In this document: piece by piece, positions 1 through 9,707 of the stretch
Numbering within the stretch: position 1 is the first letter of the stretch
Layout: each line of letters starts with the position of its first letter
NCBI GenBank assembly: GCA_020162035.1
Contig: JAIUNM010000019.1
Span: 1-64,000 of the forward strand
Source of the DNA: Bacteroidota bacterium
Lineage (GTDB): Bacteria; Bacteroidota; Bacteroidia; B-17B0; Aurantibacillaceae
DNA: 64,000 nucleotides
Direction: 5' to 3'
Program-made: the position numbers and the translations under genes
The notes under the pieces: model-generated
Database searches by the model: none
Seen by the model: only the letters and a program-made list of their open reading frames with translations
What the model was told of the DNA's origin: nothing

Positions 1-66
1 CGTGTTGCTTTATACAGCCCTTCTGCTTGCAAAATTCTCAGGTTTTGTTATACAGAAGAACATTAA
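1..66 (+). other. possible 3' end of a plus-strand gene (uncertain)
   Basis: One plus-strand frame is open from the window edge to a TAA at 64-66 and is followed by a small inverted repeat and a T-rich stretch, as the end of a gene would be. The 21 visible codons match nothing I recognise, and the other two plus frames are also open for most of this length, so the reading is weak. In many Bacteroidota pyk lies downstream of the IPExxxVDY gene on the same strand, but I cannot identify it here. Confidence 0.15.
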
Positions 67-86
67 GCAACGCTTAATATTTTTAT
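62..86 (+). terminator. weak hairpin with T-rich tail
   Basis: ATTAAGC and GCTTAAT (62-68 and 72-78) form a seven-pair stem with a three-base loop, followed by a T-rich run. It could end a plus-strand transcript entering from the left edge. The stem is short and AT-rich, so this is tentative. Confidence 0.25.
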
Positions 87-142
87 TTTATTAAATCAAA
101 TTTAAACTATTAATTGTACAAATGCAAATTTTTGTAAAGTTT

Positions 143-634
143 TTAAAAAATTAAATGACTTGCATTTTTTAAATCAAATGGTTGTATTTGTTGAATTTGA
201 GTAAAATCGTTTACTTGTTTTAGTTTTTCTAAAATTTTGTTTTCGTAAGCAAGTATTTGTTCGCCTTTAACAATTATAAAATAATCGGTTTTTGGTAATT
301 CTTTAATAAGCCTTGCTCTTTCTTCAACTGCTTGTTCGGCAAATAAATCGTTAGTTAGTGTTGCTACTTGCGTTGTTTCAAAGTTACTTAAGTTTGCAAT
401 TAAGTTAAATTCTAAAAAAAGTTCGGGTACATTGCATGTGTATAAATTGTAATTAAATATGCTATTACCTTTTAAATAGTAAGGTACAACACTTTGTAAA
501 CAAAATTCAATGTTTAATAAATTATTAATTTGCGTTATAACACTGTATTGATCTAACGTTGTAGAAATGCCAAATAATAAAAAATTAAAATCATCAAATT
601 CTGTATCTAAACTGTATTTAATTTTTTTGCTCAT
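143..634 (-). CDS. IPExxxVDY family protein
   Basis: A 163-residue soluble protein with no signal peptide. It resembles the Bacteroidota IPExxxVDY family, small proteins of unknown function nearly always found just after rnc. The N-terminus (KIKYSLDTEFDDFNFLLFGI) carries the usual acidic and aromatic pattern, and the family-naming motif is only loosely kept. The start lies inside the end of rnc (17-base overlap), so the two are probably translationally coupled and part of the acpP-fabF-rnc transcript. The conserved position suggests a link to fatty-acid synthesis or RNA processing, but no activity is known. Family assignment is from length, composition and context. Confidence 0.7.
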   Translation of the reverse strand: MSKKIKYSLDTEFDDFNFLLFGISTTLDQYSVITQINNLLNIEFCLQSVVPYYLKGNSIFNYNLYTCNVPELFLEFNLIANLSNFETTQVATLTNDLFAEQAVEERARLIKELPKTDYFIIVKGEQILAYENKILEKLKQVNDFTQIQQIQPFDLKNASHLIF

Positions 635-1358
635 TTAACTGTTGTAAAGTTAATTCAGCTGCTTTTTGTTCGGCTATTTTTTTACTAAAGTTTTCAAAAG
701 TGGTGTATGCATTTCCATCAATTCTAACTTCTATTTTAAATAATTTACCTTGTTGTTGCAATGTTTCACTAATTAAAACATACTCTAATTTTAATTTATT
801 TTTTTGGCAATAAATTTGTAATTGACTTTTAAAGTCGTTGTTTAATTCGGTTAACTCTTTTAAATCAACATGGTTAGAAATAATATTTTTTATAACAAAT
901 TTTTTAGTTTTAACATAACCTAAATCTAAATAAGCTGCGCCAATAAAGGCTTCAAAAGCATCGCCAAATGCACTACTTTTTACTGATTCGGTTTTACTTA
1001 ATGTTGCTTTTAAATAATTGTTAAAGCCAAATTTTAAAGCTAATTTTTTTAATTGTTGCCCATTTACAACTTTGCTGCGGAGTTGTGTTAAAAACCCTTC
1101 GTTTTCTTTTGGGTATAAATTAAATAAATGTTCGGCAATTATGCTTCCTAAAATTGCATCGCCTAAAAACTCTAATCGCTCGTTACTTTTTTGTAAAAAG
1201 TTTGTTTTGCTAGAAGAACTGCTGTGCCTAAAGGCTTGTTTGTATAAATTTAAATTTATGGGAGAATACCCTGTAATAGATTTTATCCAGCGTTTAAATT
1301 CTTTATCATCACCTTTAGTGTTAGCTAACAGACGATTAAAAAAATTATTAATTGGCAA
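618..1358 (-). CDS. rnc: ribonuclease III
   Basis: Double-strand-specific endoribonuclease that matures rRNA precursors and cleaves structured mRNAs. At 246 residues it has the usual bacterial length. The RNase III signature NERLEFLGDAILG lies near residues 58-70, with the metal-binding Glu and Asp in place, and the second acidic cluster GDAFEAFIGA is near residues 130-140. A double-stranded-RNA-binding domain fills the C-terminus (about 165-240), ending in the typical KKIAEQKAAELTLQQL helix. It begins four bases after the fabF stop and overlaps the next gene, so it belongs to the acpP-fabF-rnc operon common in this phylum. Confidence 0.95.
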   Translation of the reverse strand: MPINNFFNRLLANTKGDDKEFKRWIKSITGYSPINLNLYKQAFRHSSSSSKTNFLQKSNERLEFLGDAILGSIIAEHLFNLYPKENEGFLTQLRSKVVNGQQLKKLALKFGFNNYLKATLSKTESVKSSAFGDAFEAFIGAAYLDLGYVKTKKFVIKNIISNHVDLKELTELNNDFKSQLQIYCQKNKLKLEYVLISETLQQQGKLFKIEVRIDGNAYTTFENFSKKIAEQKAAELTLQQLNEQKN

Positions 1359-1362
1359 TTTA

Positions 1363-2616
1363 TTAAGCGTTATATTTTTTGATTACAATTGCAGCATTAT
1401 GTCCACCAAAACCAAAGGTGTTACTAATAGCGGCATTTACAACGCGTTTTTGAGCTTTATTAAGTGTTAAATTTAATTTAGCATCAATTTCAGGGTCGGG
1501 AGTTGTAAAATTAATTGTTGGTGGGATAATATCATTTTTAACTGCTAAAATGGTAGCAATACCTTCTATAGCCCCTGCTCCACCAAGCAAATGGCCAGTC
1601 ATACTTTTTGTAGAACTTATGTTTAGGTTATAAGCATGTTCGCCAAAAACAGAAACGATAGCTTTAAGTTCGGCCACATCTCCTAAAGGTGTACTTGTGC
1701 CATGTGTATTTACATAATCAATGGCAGTTGCATTAATTTCAGCATCTTTTAATGCGCGCTTCATTACAAGACTTGCTCCTAAGCCTTCGGGGTGAGGTGC
1801 GGTAATGTGATGCGCATCGGCACTCATACCTCCGCCAATAATTTCGGCATATATTTTTGCACCGCGTTTAATTGCGTGCTCGTATTCTTCTAAAATAATA
1901 GCTGCTCCGCCTTCGCCTAAAACAAAACCATCGCGGTCTTTATCATAAGGGCGAGATGCAGTTGCAGGGCTTTCATTTCTTGTACTCATGGCCTGGCAAG
2001 CGTTAAATCCTCCCATTCCACTTTCGTTAATTGCAGCCTCGCTACCTCCACTAACTATGGCATTTGCTTTACCCCAACGAATATAGTTGAAGGCATCTAT
2101 TAATGCATTGGTTGATGAAGCACATGCAGAAACTGTTGTAAAATTAGGACCACGTAAACCATAGCGCATAGAAATATGACCACTACAGATATCAGAAATC
2201 ATTTTAGGAATAAAAAATGGGTTAAAACGAGGAGTGCCATCACCTTTAGCAAAGGCAAAGGTTTCTGTTTGGAAAGTATCTAAACCTCCTATTCCACTAC
2301 CCCAAATTACGCCAATTTCATTTCTATCAATGCCTTCTGCGCCTAATCCACTATCTTCGAAAGCTTGAACACTAGCTGCAATTCCATAGTGAGAAAAAGC
2401 ATCTAATTTTCTTGCTTCTTTTTTATCAAAATAATCTTCAGGATTAAATCCTTTAACTTCGCAGGCAAACTGCGTTTTAAATTTAGATGCATCGAAACGG
2501 GTAATAGGCGCTGCTCCGCTAACCCCGTTAATTAGGTTTGTCCAATAATCATTAACACTATTGCCTAAAGGAGTTATAGCTCCAAGTCCAGTTACTACTA
2601 CACGTTTCGGTTGCAT
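1363..2616 (-). CDS. fabF: 3-oxoacyl-[acyl-carrier-protein] synthase II
   Basis: Condensing enzyme of type II fatty-acid synthesis; it joins malonyl-ACP to a growing acyl-ACP with loss of CO2. The 417-residue protein is full length. The nucleophilic cysteine lies in TVSACASSTNA (near residue 165), and the two catalytic histidines are in NTHGTSTPLGD and KSMTGHLLGGAGA. The C-terminal SNTFGFGGHNAAIV motif is intact. It starts 11 bases after acpP, its substrate carrier, and is presumably cotranscribed from the acpP promoter. Confidence 0.97.
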   Translation of the reverse strand: MQPKRVVVTGLGAITPLGNSVNDYWTNLINGVSGAAPITRFDASKFKTQFACEVKGFNPEDYFDKKEARKLDAFSHYGIAASVQAFEDSGLGAEGIDRNEIGVIWGSGIGGLDTFQTETFAFAKGDGTPRFNPFFIPKMISDICSGHISMRYGLRGPNFTTVSACASSTNALIDAFNYIRWGKANAIVSGGSEAAINESGMGGFNACQAMSTRNESPATASRPYDKDRDGFVLGEGGAAIILEEYEHAIKRGAKIYAEIIGGGMSADAHHITAPHPEGLGASLVMKRALKDAEINATAIDYVNTHGTSTPLGDVAELKAIVSVFGEHAYNLNISSTKSMTGHLLGGAGAIEGIATILAVKNDIIPPTINFTTPDPEIDAKLNLTLNKAQKRVVNAAISNTFGFGGHNAAIVIKKYNA

Positions 2617-2627
2617 ATAAATAATTT

Positions 2628-2867
2628 TTAAGCTTTAGCGTTAGCTTCGATGTATGCAATTGCATCACCTACAGTACTAATTTTTTCTGCTTGTTCATCA
2701 GGAATTGCGATATTGAATTCTTTTTCAAATTCCATAATTAACTCAACGGTGTCTAAAGAATCAGCACCTAAATCGTTAGTGAAACTCGCAGCTGGAGTTA
2801 CTTCTTTTTCATCAACACCTAATTTATCAACGATGATTGATTTTACTTTGTTAGAAATGTCAGACAT
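2628..2867 (-). CDS. acpP: acyl carrier protein
   Basis: A small acidic protein of 79 residues that carries acyl chains on a phosphopantetheine arm. The attachment serine sits in the classic [10 protein letters not shown] motif near residue 36. It is the first gene of the acpP-fabF-rnc operon and has a well-formed Bacteroidota promoter in its 5' flank. No anomaly is seen. Confidence 0.97.
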   Translation of the reverse strand: MSDISNKVKSIIVDKLGVDEKEVTPAASFTNDLGADSLDTVELIMEFEKEFNIAIPDEQAEKISTVGDAIAYIEANAKA

Positions 2868-2893
2868 TTTTATTGTATTTTAAAATTTTGCCA

Positions 2894-2923
2894 CAAAAAT
2901 AACCATATAACGCTTACTACAAA
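2894..2923 (-). promoter_or_regulatory. promoter of acpP-fabF-rnc operon
   Basis: Read on the minus strand, TTTG (2923-2920) is followed after 18 bases by TATTTTTG (2901-2894). This fits the Bacteroidota -33 TTTG and -7 TAnnTTTG consensus and lies about 27 bases before the acpP start. Confidence 0.7.
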
Positions 2924-3020
2924 ACTAATTTAAACAATTTACACTCATTTTTTTAACAATATTATATGAAATTAACATAACATATGCGTAAATAGTTAAA
3001 AATGTGTGCGTTAAGTAATT

Positions 3021-4481
3021 TTAAGTTTTGTTTTTTAAATATTTATTTAAAAAATTAATATTAGGCAAATGTGCTTCTTGAATTCGTTTGGCATATTTAA
3101 TTGAATCTAAAATTTCTTTTTGGTGTTCTTCTATTTTTATTTTTTGATTTTCAACTTCTTTTTTTTGTATAGAAATTACATTATTTGCATTTCGTTGTTT
3201 TTTTAACCCTCTAAAAATAAATAGTAATAAAATTAAACTAATAAATAAACCTATAACTACAAAAATGGTAATTGATTTTTGCAATTTTAAACCTGATTCT
3301 TTTAAAAGGTTTTCTTTTTGTAATAGTTTATTTAATTGTTCTTTTTTTTCATTGTTGTATTTAGCTTCTAAATCATTTAATTGAGCAAGATTTATATTAT
3401 TAACTAAACTATCTTTTAATTTCATATGTTTTTGCAGATAAATTACTGAAGACTTATAATCGCCAAATTTAAAATATGACTGATACATTAAGAAATAAAT
3501 ACCTTTTAAAGCATCTATATCGTTTAAATCATTTGCAATTTTAAGACTTTTATTAAAATATCTTTCAGCATTATTTTTATCATTTAATTCTGAATACAAA
3601 TTTCCTAAATTAAGGTAAGATTCTGATAAGCTATTTTTATCGTCAATAGTTTCTGCTAAAGAAACAGAAATTAAAAAATGCTTTAGTGCCAACTTATGAT
3701 TTCCGAATTGAAGATATGTTGCCGCTAAATTACCATTTGCTTTAGTTTTCCAATCAATATAATTTTTATCTGTTGCCAAGTTAATAGCTTTATTTAAAAT
3801 TGATATGGCTTTTTCATATTTATCAGTTTTTGCATACATGCCTCCTAAGTTAATGTATGATGCAATTAAGCTGTAATAATTAATTTTAGATTGTTTTTCA
3901 ATTAATTCAATTGCTTTTAAGTTATATTCAATGCATTTATTAAAATTTTCTAACCTACCATAAACATTAGCTAAACCAATTAAAATATCTGCTGCTCTGT
4001 CATTAAGTTTATGAGTTTCGCACACTTCTAATGCCTCAAATAAATCTTTTAATGCCATTTTTAAATCACCCGAAAAAACATACATTACTGCTCTAAAATA
4101 TTTATTTGCTGCAAAACCTTCATAATAATTTACTTTTTTATAATAAGGCTCTGCAATAGTGTAATATTTAATTGCGTTATTAAAATCTTGTTTTTTTTGA
4201 TAAGACATTCCTATTATCATATTTGAAATTCCTATTGAGGAGTCTGATTTAAATTTAACAGATAATTGAAGGCAATAGTTTGCGTACTTATATAAAGTAT
4301 CTGGATTTAAATTATGATGATTTTGAATATAGGCTTTTAAATACTTAAATTTTAAATATTCGGAAGAAGTATTTCTATATAAATTTAATAAGGAATCATT
4401 GTAAGAATTAGAGTATATATTTTTTATTGAAAAAGTAAAGAAAAAAAATATATATACTAATTTCAAACTAATTGCTTTCAT
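3021..4481 (-). CDS. TPR sensor protein lacking a phosphatase domain
   Basis: A 486-residue protein with an N-terminal signal segment (about 1-25), roughly eight TPR-like helical pairs (about 55-350), a coiled-coil stretch, one transmembrane helix near 400-420 and a second coiled coil. It ends with ILDSIKYAKRIQEAHLPN and a short tail. That is the linker which, in the neighbouring genes, leads straight into a SpoIIE/PP2C phosphatase. Here a stop follows and no phosphatase remnant lies in the next 150 bases. It is therefore a clean sensor-plus-linker protein: either a truncated paralogue or an adaptor that could pair with the full-length phosphatases through the coiled coil. It is last in the minus-strand cluster. 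Confidence 0.8.
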   Translation of the reverse strand: MKAISLKLVYIFFFFTFSIKNIYSNSYNDSLLNLYRNTSSEYLKFKYLKAYIQNHHNLNPDTLYKYANYCLQLSVKFKSDSSIGISNMIIGMSYQKKQDFNNAIKYYTIAEPYYKKVNYYEGFAANKYFRAVMYVFSGDLKMALKDLFEALEVCETHKLNDRAADILIGLANVYGRLENFNKCIEYNLKAIELIEKQSKINYYSLIASYINLGGMYAKTDKYEKAISILNKAINLATDKNYIDWKTKANGNLAATYLQFGNHKLALKHFLISVSLAETIDDKNSLSESYLNLGNLYSELNDKNNAERYFNKSLKIANDLNDIDALKGIYFLMYQSYFKFGDYKSSVIYLQKHMKLKDSLVNNINLAQLNDLEAKYNNEKKEQLNKLLQKENLLKESGLKLQKSITIFVVIGLFISLILLLFIFRGLKKQRNANNVISIQKKEVENQKIKIEEHQKEILDSIKYAKRIQEAHLPNINFLNKYLKNKT

Positions 4482-4558
4482 GTTACGATAATGGGTTAAA
4501 ACATGCTTTTGTAAAATGTATAAATATATTTAAAAAACATCAATAAAATTTAATTTAA

Positions 4559-5311
4559 TTAAAAACGAATTCCAACAATACACACATCATCAACTTGTTC
4601 TAAATCACCTTTCCAATTTTTAAAATTAGTTTCTAATTCTTGTTTTTGTTCGCTTAAAGTTTTATTTGAAATAGAAAGCAACAATTCATTTAATGGTTTG
4701 TATTTAAATTTTTTACCTTTTGGTCCACCAAATTGATCGGCATAGCCGTCTGTATATAAATATAAGATATCTCCTTGCTTTACTTGTAGTTTATGGCAAG
4801 TAAAATTTTCTTTTCTTTCGCCAATACCAACAGGCATTTTATCTTTTTGTAATTCTATTAACTCATTATTTGAAATTAAAATTGGTGCGTTATGCGCTGC
4901 TGTATAAGTAATTTCTTTTGTTGATTGATTGAAGCGTACTATAATTCCATCAAAGCCATCTTTTTGCCCTTCTTTACTAACGCTTGACATTAGCCTTTCT
5001 CGAACATATTCAAAAATTAAATTTGTTTCTAAGAAATTTTTCTCATTTATAGCTTCGGTTAAAAAACCAATATTTAATAAACTCATAAATGCGCCAGGCA
5101 CGCCATGACCAGTACTGTCGCAAACGGCTAAATAAAAATTGTCTCCATGTTTAGTTGCCCAATAAAAATCGCCACTAACAATATCCTTTGGATTAAAATA
5201 AACAAAATTATTAGGAATGTTTTCATTTAAAAAATCATGATGTGCTAATAATGTGTTTTGAATGCGTTTGGCATAATGTATTGAATCTAATATTTCTTTT
5301 TGTTTTTCTTC
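4559..5311 (-). repeat. copy 1 of the ~755-bp phosphatase repeat
   Basis: This covers the 3' end of the propeller gene, from the linker to the stop codon. By eye it is almost the same DNA as four other copies at 7655, 9708, 11904 and 13972. It shares an exact 119-base run (5067-5185) with the copy at 7655 (8163-8281). Confidence 0.9.
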
Positions 5312-7621
5312 GAGTTCAGCTTTTTTGTTTGATATTTCAATTGTTCTTAAGTTCACAAGAGATTCTAATTCTTTTTGTTTAACAATATATTTTTTCTCTC
5401 TATATTTAATAATAGCTTTGGTAGCAAAAATTAATAGAGTTATGCTTGAAATAATAAACCACCAAGTTTTATAAAATGGGGGGGAAATTTTAAATGAATA
5501 TTTTGTTGTATCAGAATAAATTGTTTTATCAAGAACTGCCTTTACTTCAAAGGTATAATCACCAGGTTGTAATTTATGAAATGTTACTTCGTTAATAGAA
5601 TTTTGTTTTGTAAAAACAGAATCTAAGCCTATTAGTCTATAAACATATTTAATATTTTTTCTATTATAAAGTTGAGTGCTATGGAAATTGAATTTAAATT
5701 TGTTTTCGTAAAACTTAAATACTTTTTCGTTGTTAAGTTTAATGTCGTTAACTTTTATTTCATCTAAAACAACTGTAAGATTGTTTTTTCTTTTAATAAC
5801 ATCTTGCTCATCAAATTTCCATAAATAATTGTTAGTACCTACAAAAATTTTATTATTTACTTCCAAAATACTTGAATTTAAGCAATCTCCATCAAACCCT
5901 ATTTCATTAGAAATTATTTCCATTTTACCTGAAGCTAATTTTAATTTCGCTATACTACCTGGCATGCCAACCCACAAATAGTTATCTTTATCAACTAATA
6001 TTGAATTAATGATGTTTGAGGGCAATCCATTAAGTGTATTTATAATTTTAATTTTATTAGATTTAACGCTAATAATTCCACCACCGTTAGTCCCTGCAAT
6101 TATATTTCCATTTTTATCTTCAGTAATACAATTAACAATATTTATAGGCATACCATTTTCTGTTGAATATCTTTGCCATTTACCATTAGAGTAATTAACT
6201 AACCCAGCGCCTGAAGATGCAAACCACAAATTTCCTTTTGAGTCTTTAAAGCAAGAATAAAAATACTTAATACTAGCAATTGTTGAATCATTTATGTTTT
6301 TAAACTCTTTACCATCATACTTAACAATTCCGCAACCCCATCCAATAAAATAAATATTGTTTTCATTATCAATTACAGCATTTCTTACACCTGTGTAATT
6401 ATGCTTTTTAATTGTTTTTTGTGTTTTATCATCAATTTGAATTAATTCTTTATCAGTTGCAACAAAAACATTGTTATTATATTTAAAAATATTTATGGCA
6501 GAACCTTTAAAATTATTAATGTAATTTTTTTTAAAATAATTATTTTCTTCGAAAAACACCCCACTTGCTGATGTTACAACCAACTTGTTATTTATAGAAT
6601 TTATAGAGTAAATCATTCTATCTTGTAAGCCATTTTTTTCATTGTATTTTGTCCAACCATTAAAATAAATATTAGCAACACCTTCGCCCCAATTAGAAAT
6701 CCAAATATTATTTTCTTTATCTGCAAAAACTCTAAATGCAGTAGATACTTTTAAACCATTATTTGTTCGAATAGTTTTAAGTACTTTATTTTCTTTAGTA
6801 TTATAAACTACAACGCTTGCATCTTGAGATCCAATAATTAATACATCGTTTAAAGGTTCGGCAAAACTAAACAAATAATACTTTGGTAGTTGATCATTAT
6901 TAATTTTAACTGCTGCTTTATTTCCTTTAGAAATTAAATATAATCCGTTACTTGCTCCTACCCAAGTGTTTTCATTAGAATCGTGAAATGCAGTTAAAAT
7001 TCTTTCATTTGTTAATCCATTAATTTGATTAAACGAAAGTAATTTGTTATTGCTTAATTTAAATAAGCCATACTCTGAATCGTAGCCAAACCAAATATTA
7101 CCTTGCTTATCTTCATTTACAAAAACTACTGCATACTCTGGCAATTTATACTTTTTAGAAATGTTTTCGATTGTAGAATCTGAATTTATTTTAATTAATC
7201 CTTTTTCAGTTCCTGCCCATATATTTTTTTTAGAATCAACAATTACTTGAAAAATTTCTTTAGCAGCTAATTTTGTGTGAATTTTTAAAACAGTATCGTT
7301 TTTTAACAAAAACAATCCTCCGCCAATTGTTCCAATTATAAATTCATTTTTATTAAGTTCGGCAACACTTCGGGTAACTAAATTCAATAAACCATTTTGC
7401 AATCCATAATTTTTAAAAGTTTCACCGTCAAATTTAGAAATGCCACCGCCATAAGTCGAAAACCATAAATTTGATTCTTTATCTTGGTATATATCTGCAA
7501 CCATAGAATGGGGCAATCCATCTTTTAAGCTATAGTATTTTATTGGATATTCTTGTGCAGTTATTAAAATACTTTTAATAATAAAACATATAAATAAATA
7601 ATATTTAAAGTTTATAATCAT
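4559..7621 (-). CDS. beta-propeller sensor / SpoIIE-type PP2C phosphatase
   Basis: A 1020-residue membrane sensor phosphatase. A signal peptide (about 1-22) precedes two-component-regulator propeller repeats with recurring NLWFSTYGGG, NIWAGT and NIWFGY motifs (about 30-600). A Y_Y_Y domain follows (about 615-700), then a transmembrane helix near 713-738, a coiled coil and the ILDSIHYAKRIQ linker. The PP2C domain (about 785-1020) keeps its acidic metal ligands: SGDFYWA, CDSTGHGVPGAF, DGFDG, YTDGYADQFGG and QVDDV. The propeller probably reads a periplasmic signal and the cytoplasmic domain dephosphorylates Ser/Thr on a partner protein. It is the only propeller member of the tandem five. Signal and substrate are unknown. 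Confidence 0.9.
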   Translation of the reverse strand: MIINFKYYLFICFIIKSILITAQEYPIKYYSLKDGLPHSMVADIYQDKESNLWFSTYGGGISKFDGETFKNYGLQNGLLNLVTRSVAELNKNEFIIGTIGGGLFLLKNDTVLKIHTKLAAKEIFQVIVDSKKNIWAGTEKGLIKINSDSTIENISKKYKLPEYAVVFVNEDKQGNIWFGYDSEYGLFKLSNNKLLSFNQINGLTNERILTAFHDSNENTWVGASNGLYLISKGNKAAVKINNDQLPKYYLFSFAEPLNDVLIIGSQDASVVVYNTKENKVLKTIRTNNGLKVSTAFRVFADKENNIWISNWGEGVANIYFNGWTKYNEKNGLQDRMIYSINSINNKLVVTSASGVFFEENNYFKKNYINNFKGSAINIFKYNNNVFVATDKELIQIDDKTQKTIKKHNYTGVRNAVIDNENNIYFIGWGCGIVKYDGKEFKNINDSTIASIKYFYSCFKDSKGNLWFASSGAGLVNYSNGKWQRYSTENGMPINIVNCITEDKNGNIIAGTNGGGIISVKSNKIKIINTLNGLPSNIINSILVDKDNYLWVGMPGSIAKLKLASGKMEIISNEIGFDGDCLNSSILEVNNKIFVGTNNYLWKFDEQDVIKRKNNLTVVLDEIKVNDIKLNNEKVFKFYENKFKFNFHSTQLYNRKNIKYVYRLIGLDSVFTKQNSINEVTFHKLQPGDYTFEVKAVLDKTIYSDTTKYSFKISPPFYKTWWFIISSITLLIFATKAIIKYREKKYIVKQKELESLVNLRTIEISNKKAELEEKQKEILDSIHYAKRIQNTLLAHHDFLNENIPNNFVYFNPKDIVSGDFYWATKHGDNFYLAVCDSTGHGVPGAFMSLLNIGFLTEAINEKNFLETNLIFEYVRERLMSSVSKEGQKDGFDGIIVRFNQSTKEITYTAAHNAPILISNNELIELQKDKMPVGIGERKENFTCHKLQVKQGDILYLYTDGYADQFGGPKGKKFKYKPLNELLLSISNKTLSEQKQELETNFKNWKGDLEQVDDVCIVGIRF

Positions 7622-7654
7622 CTCTCAATTTGTGTAAAAATTAAATATAAAAAG

Positions 7655-8409
7655 TTAAATTCTAATACCAAATACGCACACATCATCTACTTGTTCTAAA
7701 TCACCTTTCCAATTTTTAAAATTAGTTTCTAATTCTTGTTTTTGTTCACTTAAAGTTTTATTTGAAATAGAAAGCAACAATTCATTTAATGGTTTGTATT
7801 TAAATTTTTTACCTTTTGGTCCACCAAATTGATCGGCGTAGCCATCAGTGTATAAATACAGCATATCTCCTTGTTTTACTTGTAGTTTATGGCAAGTAAA
7901 ATTTTCACTTCTTTCGCCAATACCAACTGGCATTTTATCTTTTTGTAATTCTATTAATTCATTGTTTGAGATTAAAATTGGTGCGTTATGTGCTGCTGTA
8001 TATGTAATTTCTTTTGTTGATTGATTGAAGCGTACTATAATTCCATCAAAGCCATCTTTTTGCCCTTCTTTACTAACACTTGAGATGAGTCTTTCTCGAA
8101 CATATTCAAAAATTAAATTAGTTTCTGTAATGTTTTTTTCATTTATCGCTTCGCTTAAAAAGCCAATATTTAATAAACTCATAAATGCGCCAGGCACGCC
8201 ATGACCAGTACTGTCGCAAACGGCTAAATAAAAATTGTCTCCATGTTTAGTTGCCCAATAAAAATCGCCACTAACAATATCTTTAGGATTAAAATAAACA
8301 AAATTATTTGAAATGTTTTCATTTAAAAAATCATGATTAGCCAATAATGTATTTTGAATGCGTTTAGCATAATGTATTGAATCTAATATTTCTTTTTGGT
8401 GTTCCTCAA
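7655..8409 (-). repeat. copy 2 of the ~755-bp phosphatase repeat
   Basis: The shared phosphatase-coding segment. Bases 7820-8029 match 12069-12278 of copy 4 exactly (210 bases by my reading), while 8163-8281 match copy 1 exactly (119 bases). This mixed relationship is the mark of gene conversion. Confidence 0.9.
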
Positions 8410-9631
8410 TAGTTGCTTTTTGAGACTCAACTTCTTTTTTTTGTTCTATAATAATAAGGTTGGCTTTGTTTTTTTGTTTATATGCTTTGTAAATTATTAC
8501 ACCAGTAAATACTAAAATTAAGCTCAAGATTATGAAAAAATACAAAATTGCTCTTTTCTTTTCAATTTCTTTTATATGTAAACTATTTTCATCATTTAAT
8601 ACTTTAATGCGTAATGATTTTTTTTCAGATTCATATATACTTTCCATTTCAAGAAGTTGGCTTTGCTTATTTGAATTATATATACTATCATTAAGTACAT
8701 GGAACAAATTAAAATAATGGTATGCTGAGTCATATTTTTGCTGATTGTATAATATTTCAGAAAGCAATTTTGCGTTTTTAGATATAAGATCGGGGTAAGA
8801 TTTATTTATGCTTAGCTTTAGTGAATGCCTAACATGTGATTCTGCCTTATTAAAATCTTTTGATTTAATATACATTTCGCCCAAAGAAAATTCATTCCAA
8901 GCAATTCCAATAAAATCATTTAAATTTTTTCTAATTAAATTAGATTTTTCGATGTAATTTAAACCTTCGTTGTATTTATTTTTCATAAAATAAATACCAG
9001 CTATGTTATTCAAACTATATGGAATAGCAACACTATCAGCAATAGATTCCTTTAGTTTTAAAGCATCGAAATAATAATGTAAAGCACTATCCAACTCACC
9101 TTTAAATTCAAAAAGTACACCGTAATTATCTAATGCAGTGGATAAATCACTTAAACTTTTAGTCTCTTTTAAAATTTGAATTGCCTCATACATTACAACT
9201 ATAGAATTATTTAAATTTCTGTTTTTACTTTGATATGCCATTGAAACCATTGCATTTGCTTTTTGCCTTTTATCGTTTGATAATTCAAAAAGTTTTATTG
9301 ATTTTTTATGCAACTCAAAAGACTCATAGAAATTCCCCTTTAAATAGGATACTAGTGCTAATTTTTCTATTAATTCAGCTTGATTTTGATTATTATTCTT
9401 AAATATATTACTTTGATATACTAATTGATAGAGCGAATATGATTTATTCAAATTATTTACAACTTTGTCATAAGGTAAAAGAATAGTTTTTAACGCTACT
9501 TCTTCGTTAATTTCGTTTTTTTGAACTTTAAACAAAAGAGAATCTATTTCATTTGTTTGAGCGTTAATAATGTTTAATATAAAAAAACATATAATTAATA
9601 ATTTTATTTGATGTTGATAATACTTTTTCAA
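7655..9631 (-). CDS. TPR sensor / SpoIIE-type PP2C phosphatase
   Basis: A 658-residue protein: signal peptide ending near INAQ (about 25), TPR repeats (about 80-320), a short coiled coil, a transmembrane helix near 360-382, a second coiled coil, the ILDSIHYAKRIQ linker (about 413) and a PP2C domain with all metal-binding aspartates (SGDFYWA, CDSTGHG, DGFDG, YTDGYAD, QVDDV). The TPR part lies before the membrane helix and so is probably periplasmic; the phosphatase is cytoplasmic. Only 33 bases separate it from the propeller gene downstream, which suggests cotranscription. Its phosphatase DNA is a mosaic, sharing exact stretches with two different sister copies. Confidence 0.9.
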   Translation of the reverse strand: MKKYYQHQIKLLIICFFILNIINAQTNEIDSLLFKVQKNEINEEVALKTILLPYDKVVNNLNKSYSLYQLVYQSNIFKNNNQNQAELIEKLALVSYLKGNFYESFELHKKSIKLFELSNDKRQKANAMVSMAYQSKNRNLNNSIVVMYEAIQILKETKSLSDLSTALDNYGVLFEFKGELDSALHYYFDALKLKESIADSVAIPYSLNNIAGIYFMKNKYNEGLNYIEKSNLIRKNLNDFIGIAWNEFSLGEMYIKSKDFNKAESHVRHSLKLSINKSYPDLISKNAKLLSEILYNQQKYDSAYHYFNLFHVLNDSIYNSNKQSQLLEMESIYESEKKSLRIKVLNDENSLHIKEIEKKRAILYFFIILSLILVFTGVIIYKAYKQKNKANLIIIEQKKEVESQKATIEEHQKEILDSIHYAKRIQNTLLANHDFLNENISNNFVYFNPKDIVSGDFYWATKHGDNFYLAVCDSTGHGVPGAFMSLLNIGFLSEAINEKNITETNLIFEYVRERLISSVSKEGQKDGFDGIIVRFNQSTKEITYTAAHNAPILISNNELIELQKDKMPVGIGERSENFTCHKLQVKQGDMLYLYTDGYADQFGGPKGKKFKYKPLNELLLSISNKTLSEQKQELETNFKNWKGDLEQVDDVCVFGIRI

Positions 9632-9707
9632 AACAGAAATATTTTTATTATTTTAATACTTTAACGTAAATGTAATTTAATTAAGGCAACAGTCCACTAT
9701 TTATTCG

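Noticed and set aside
1018-1470. A 150-residue plus-strand frame across rnc and fabF
   Set aside because: It is a shadow of two certain genes on the other strand, with no protein-like features.
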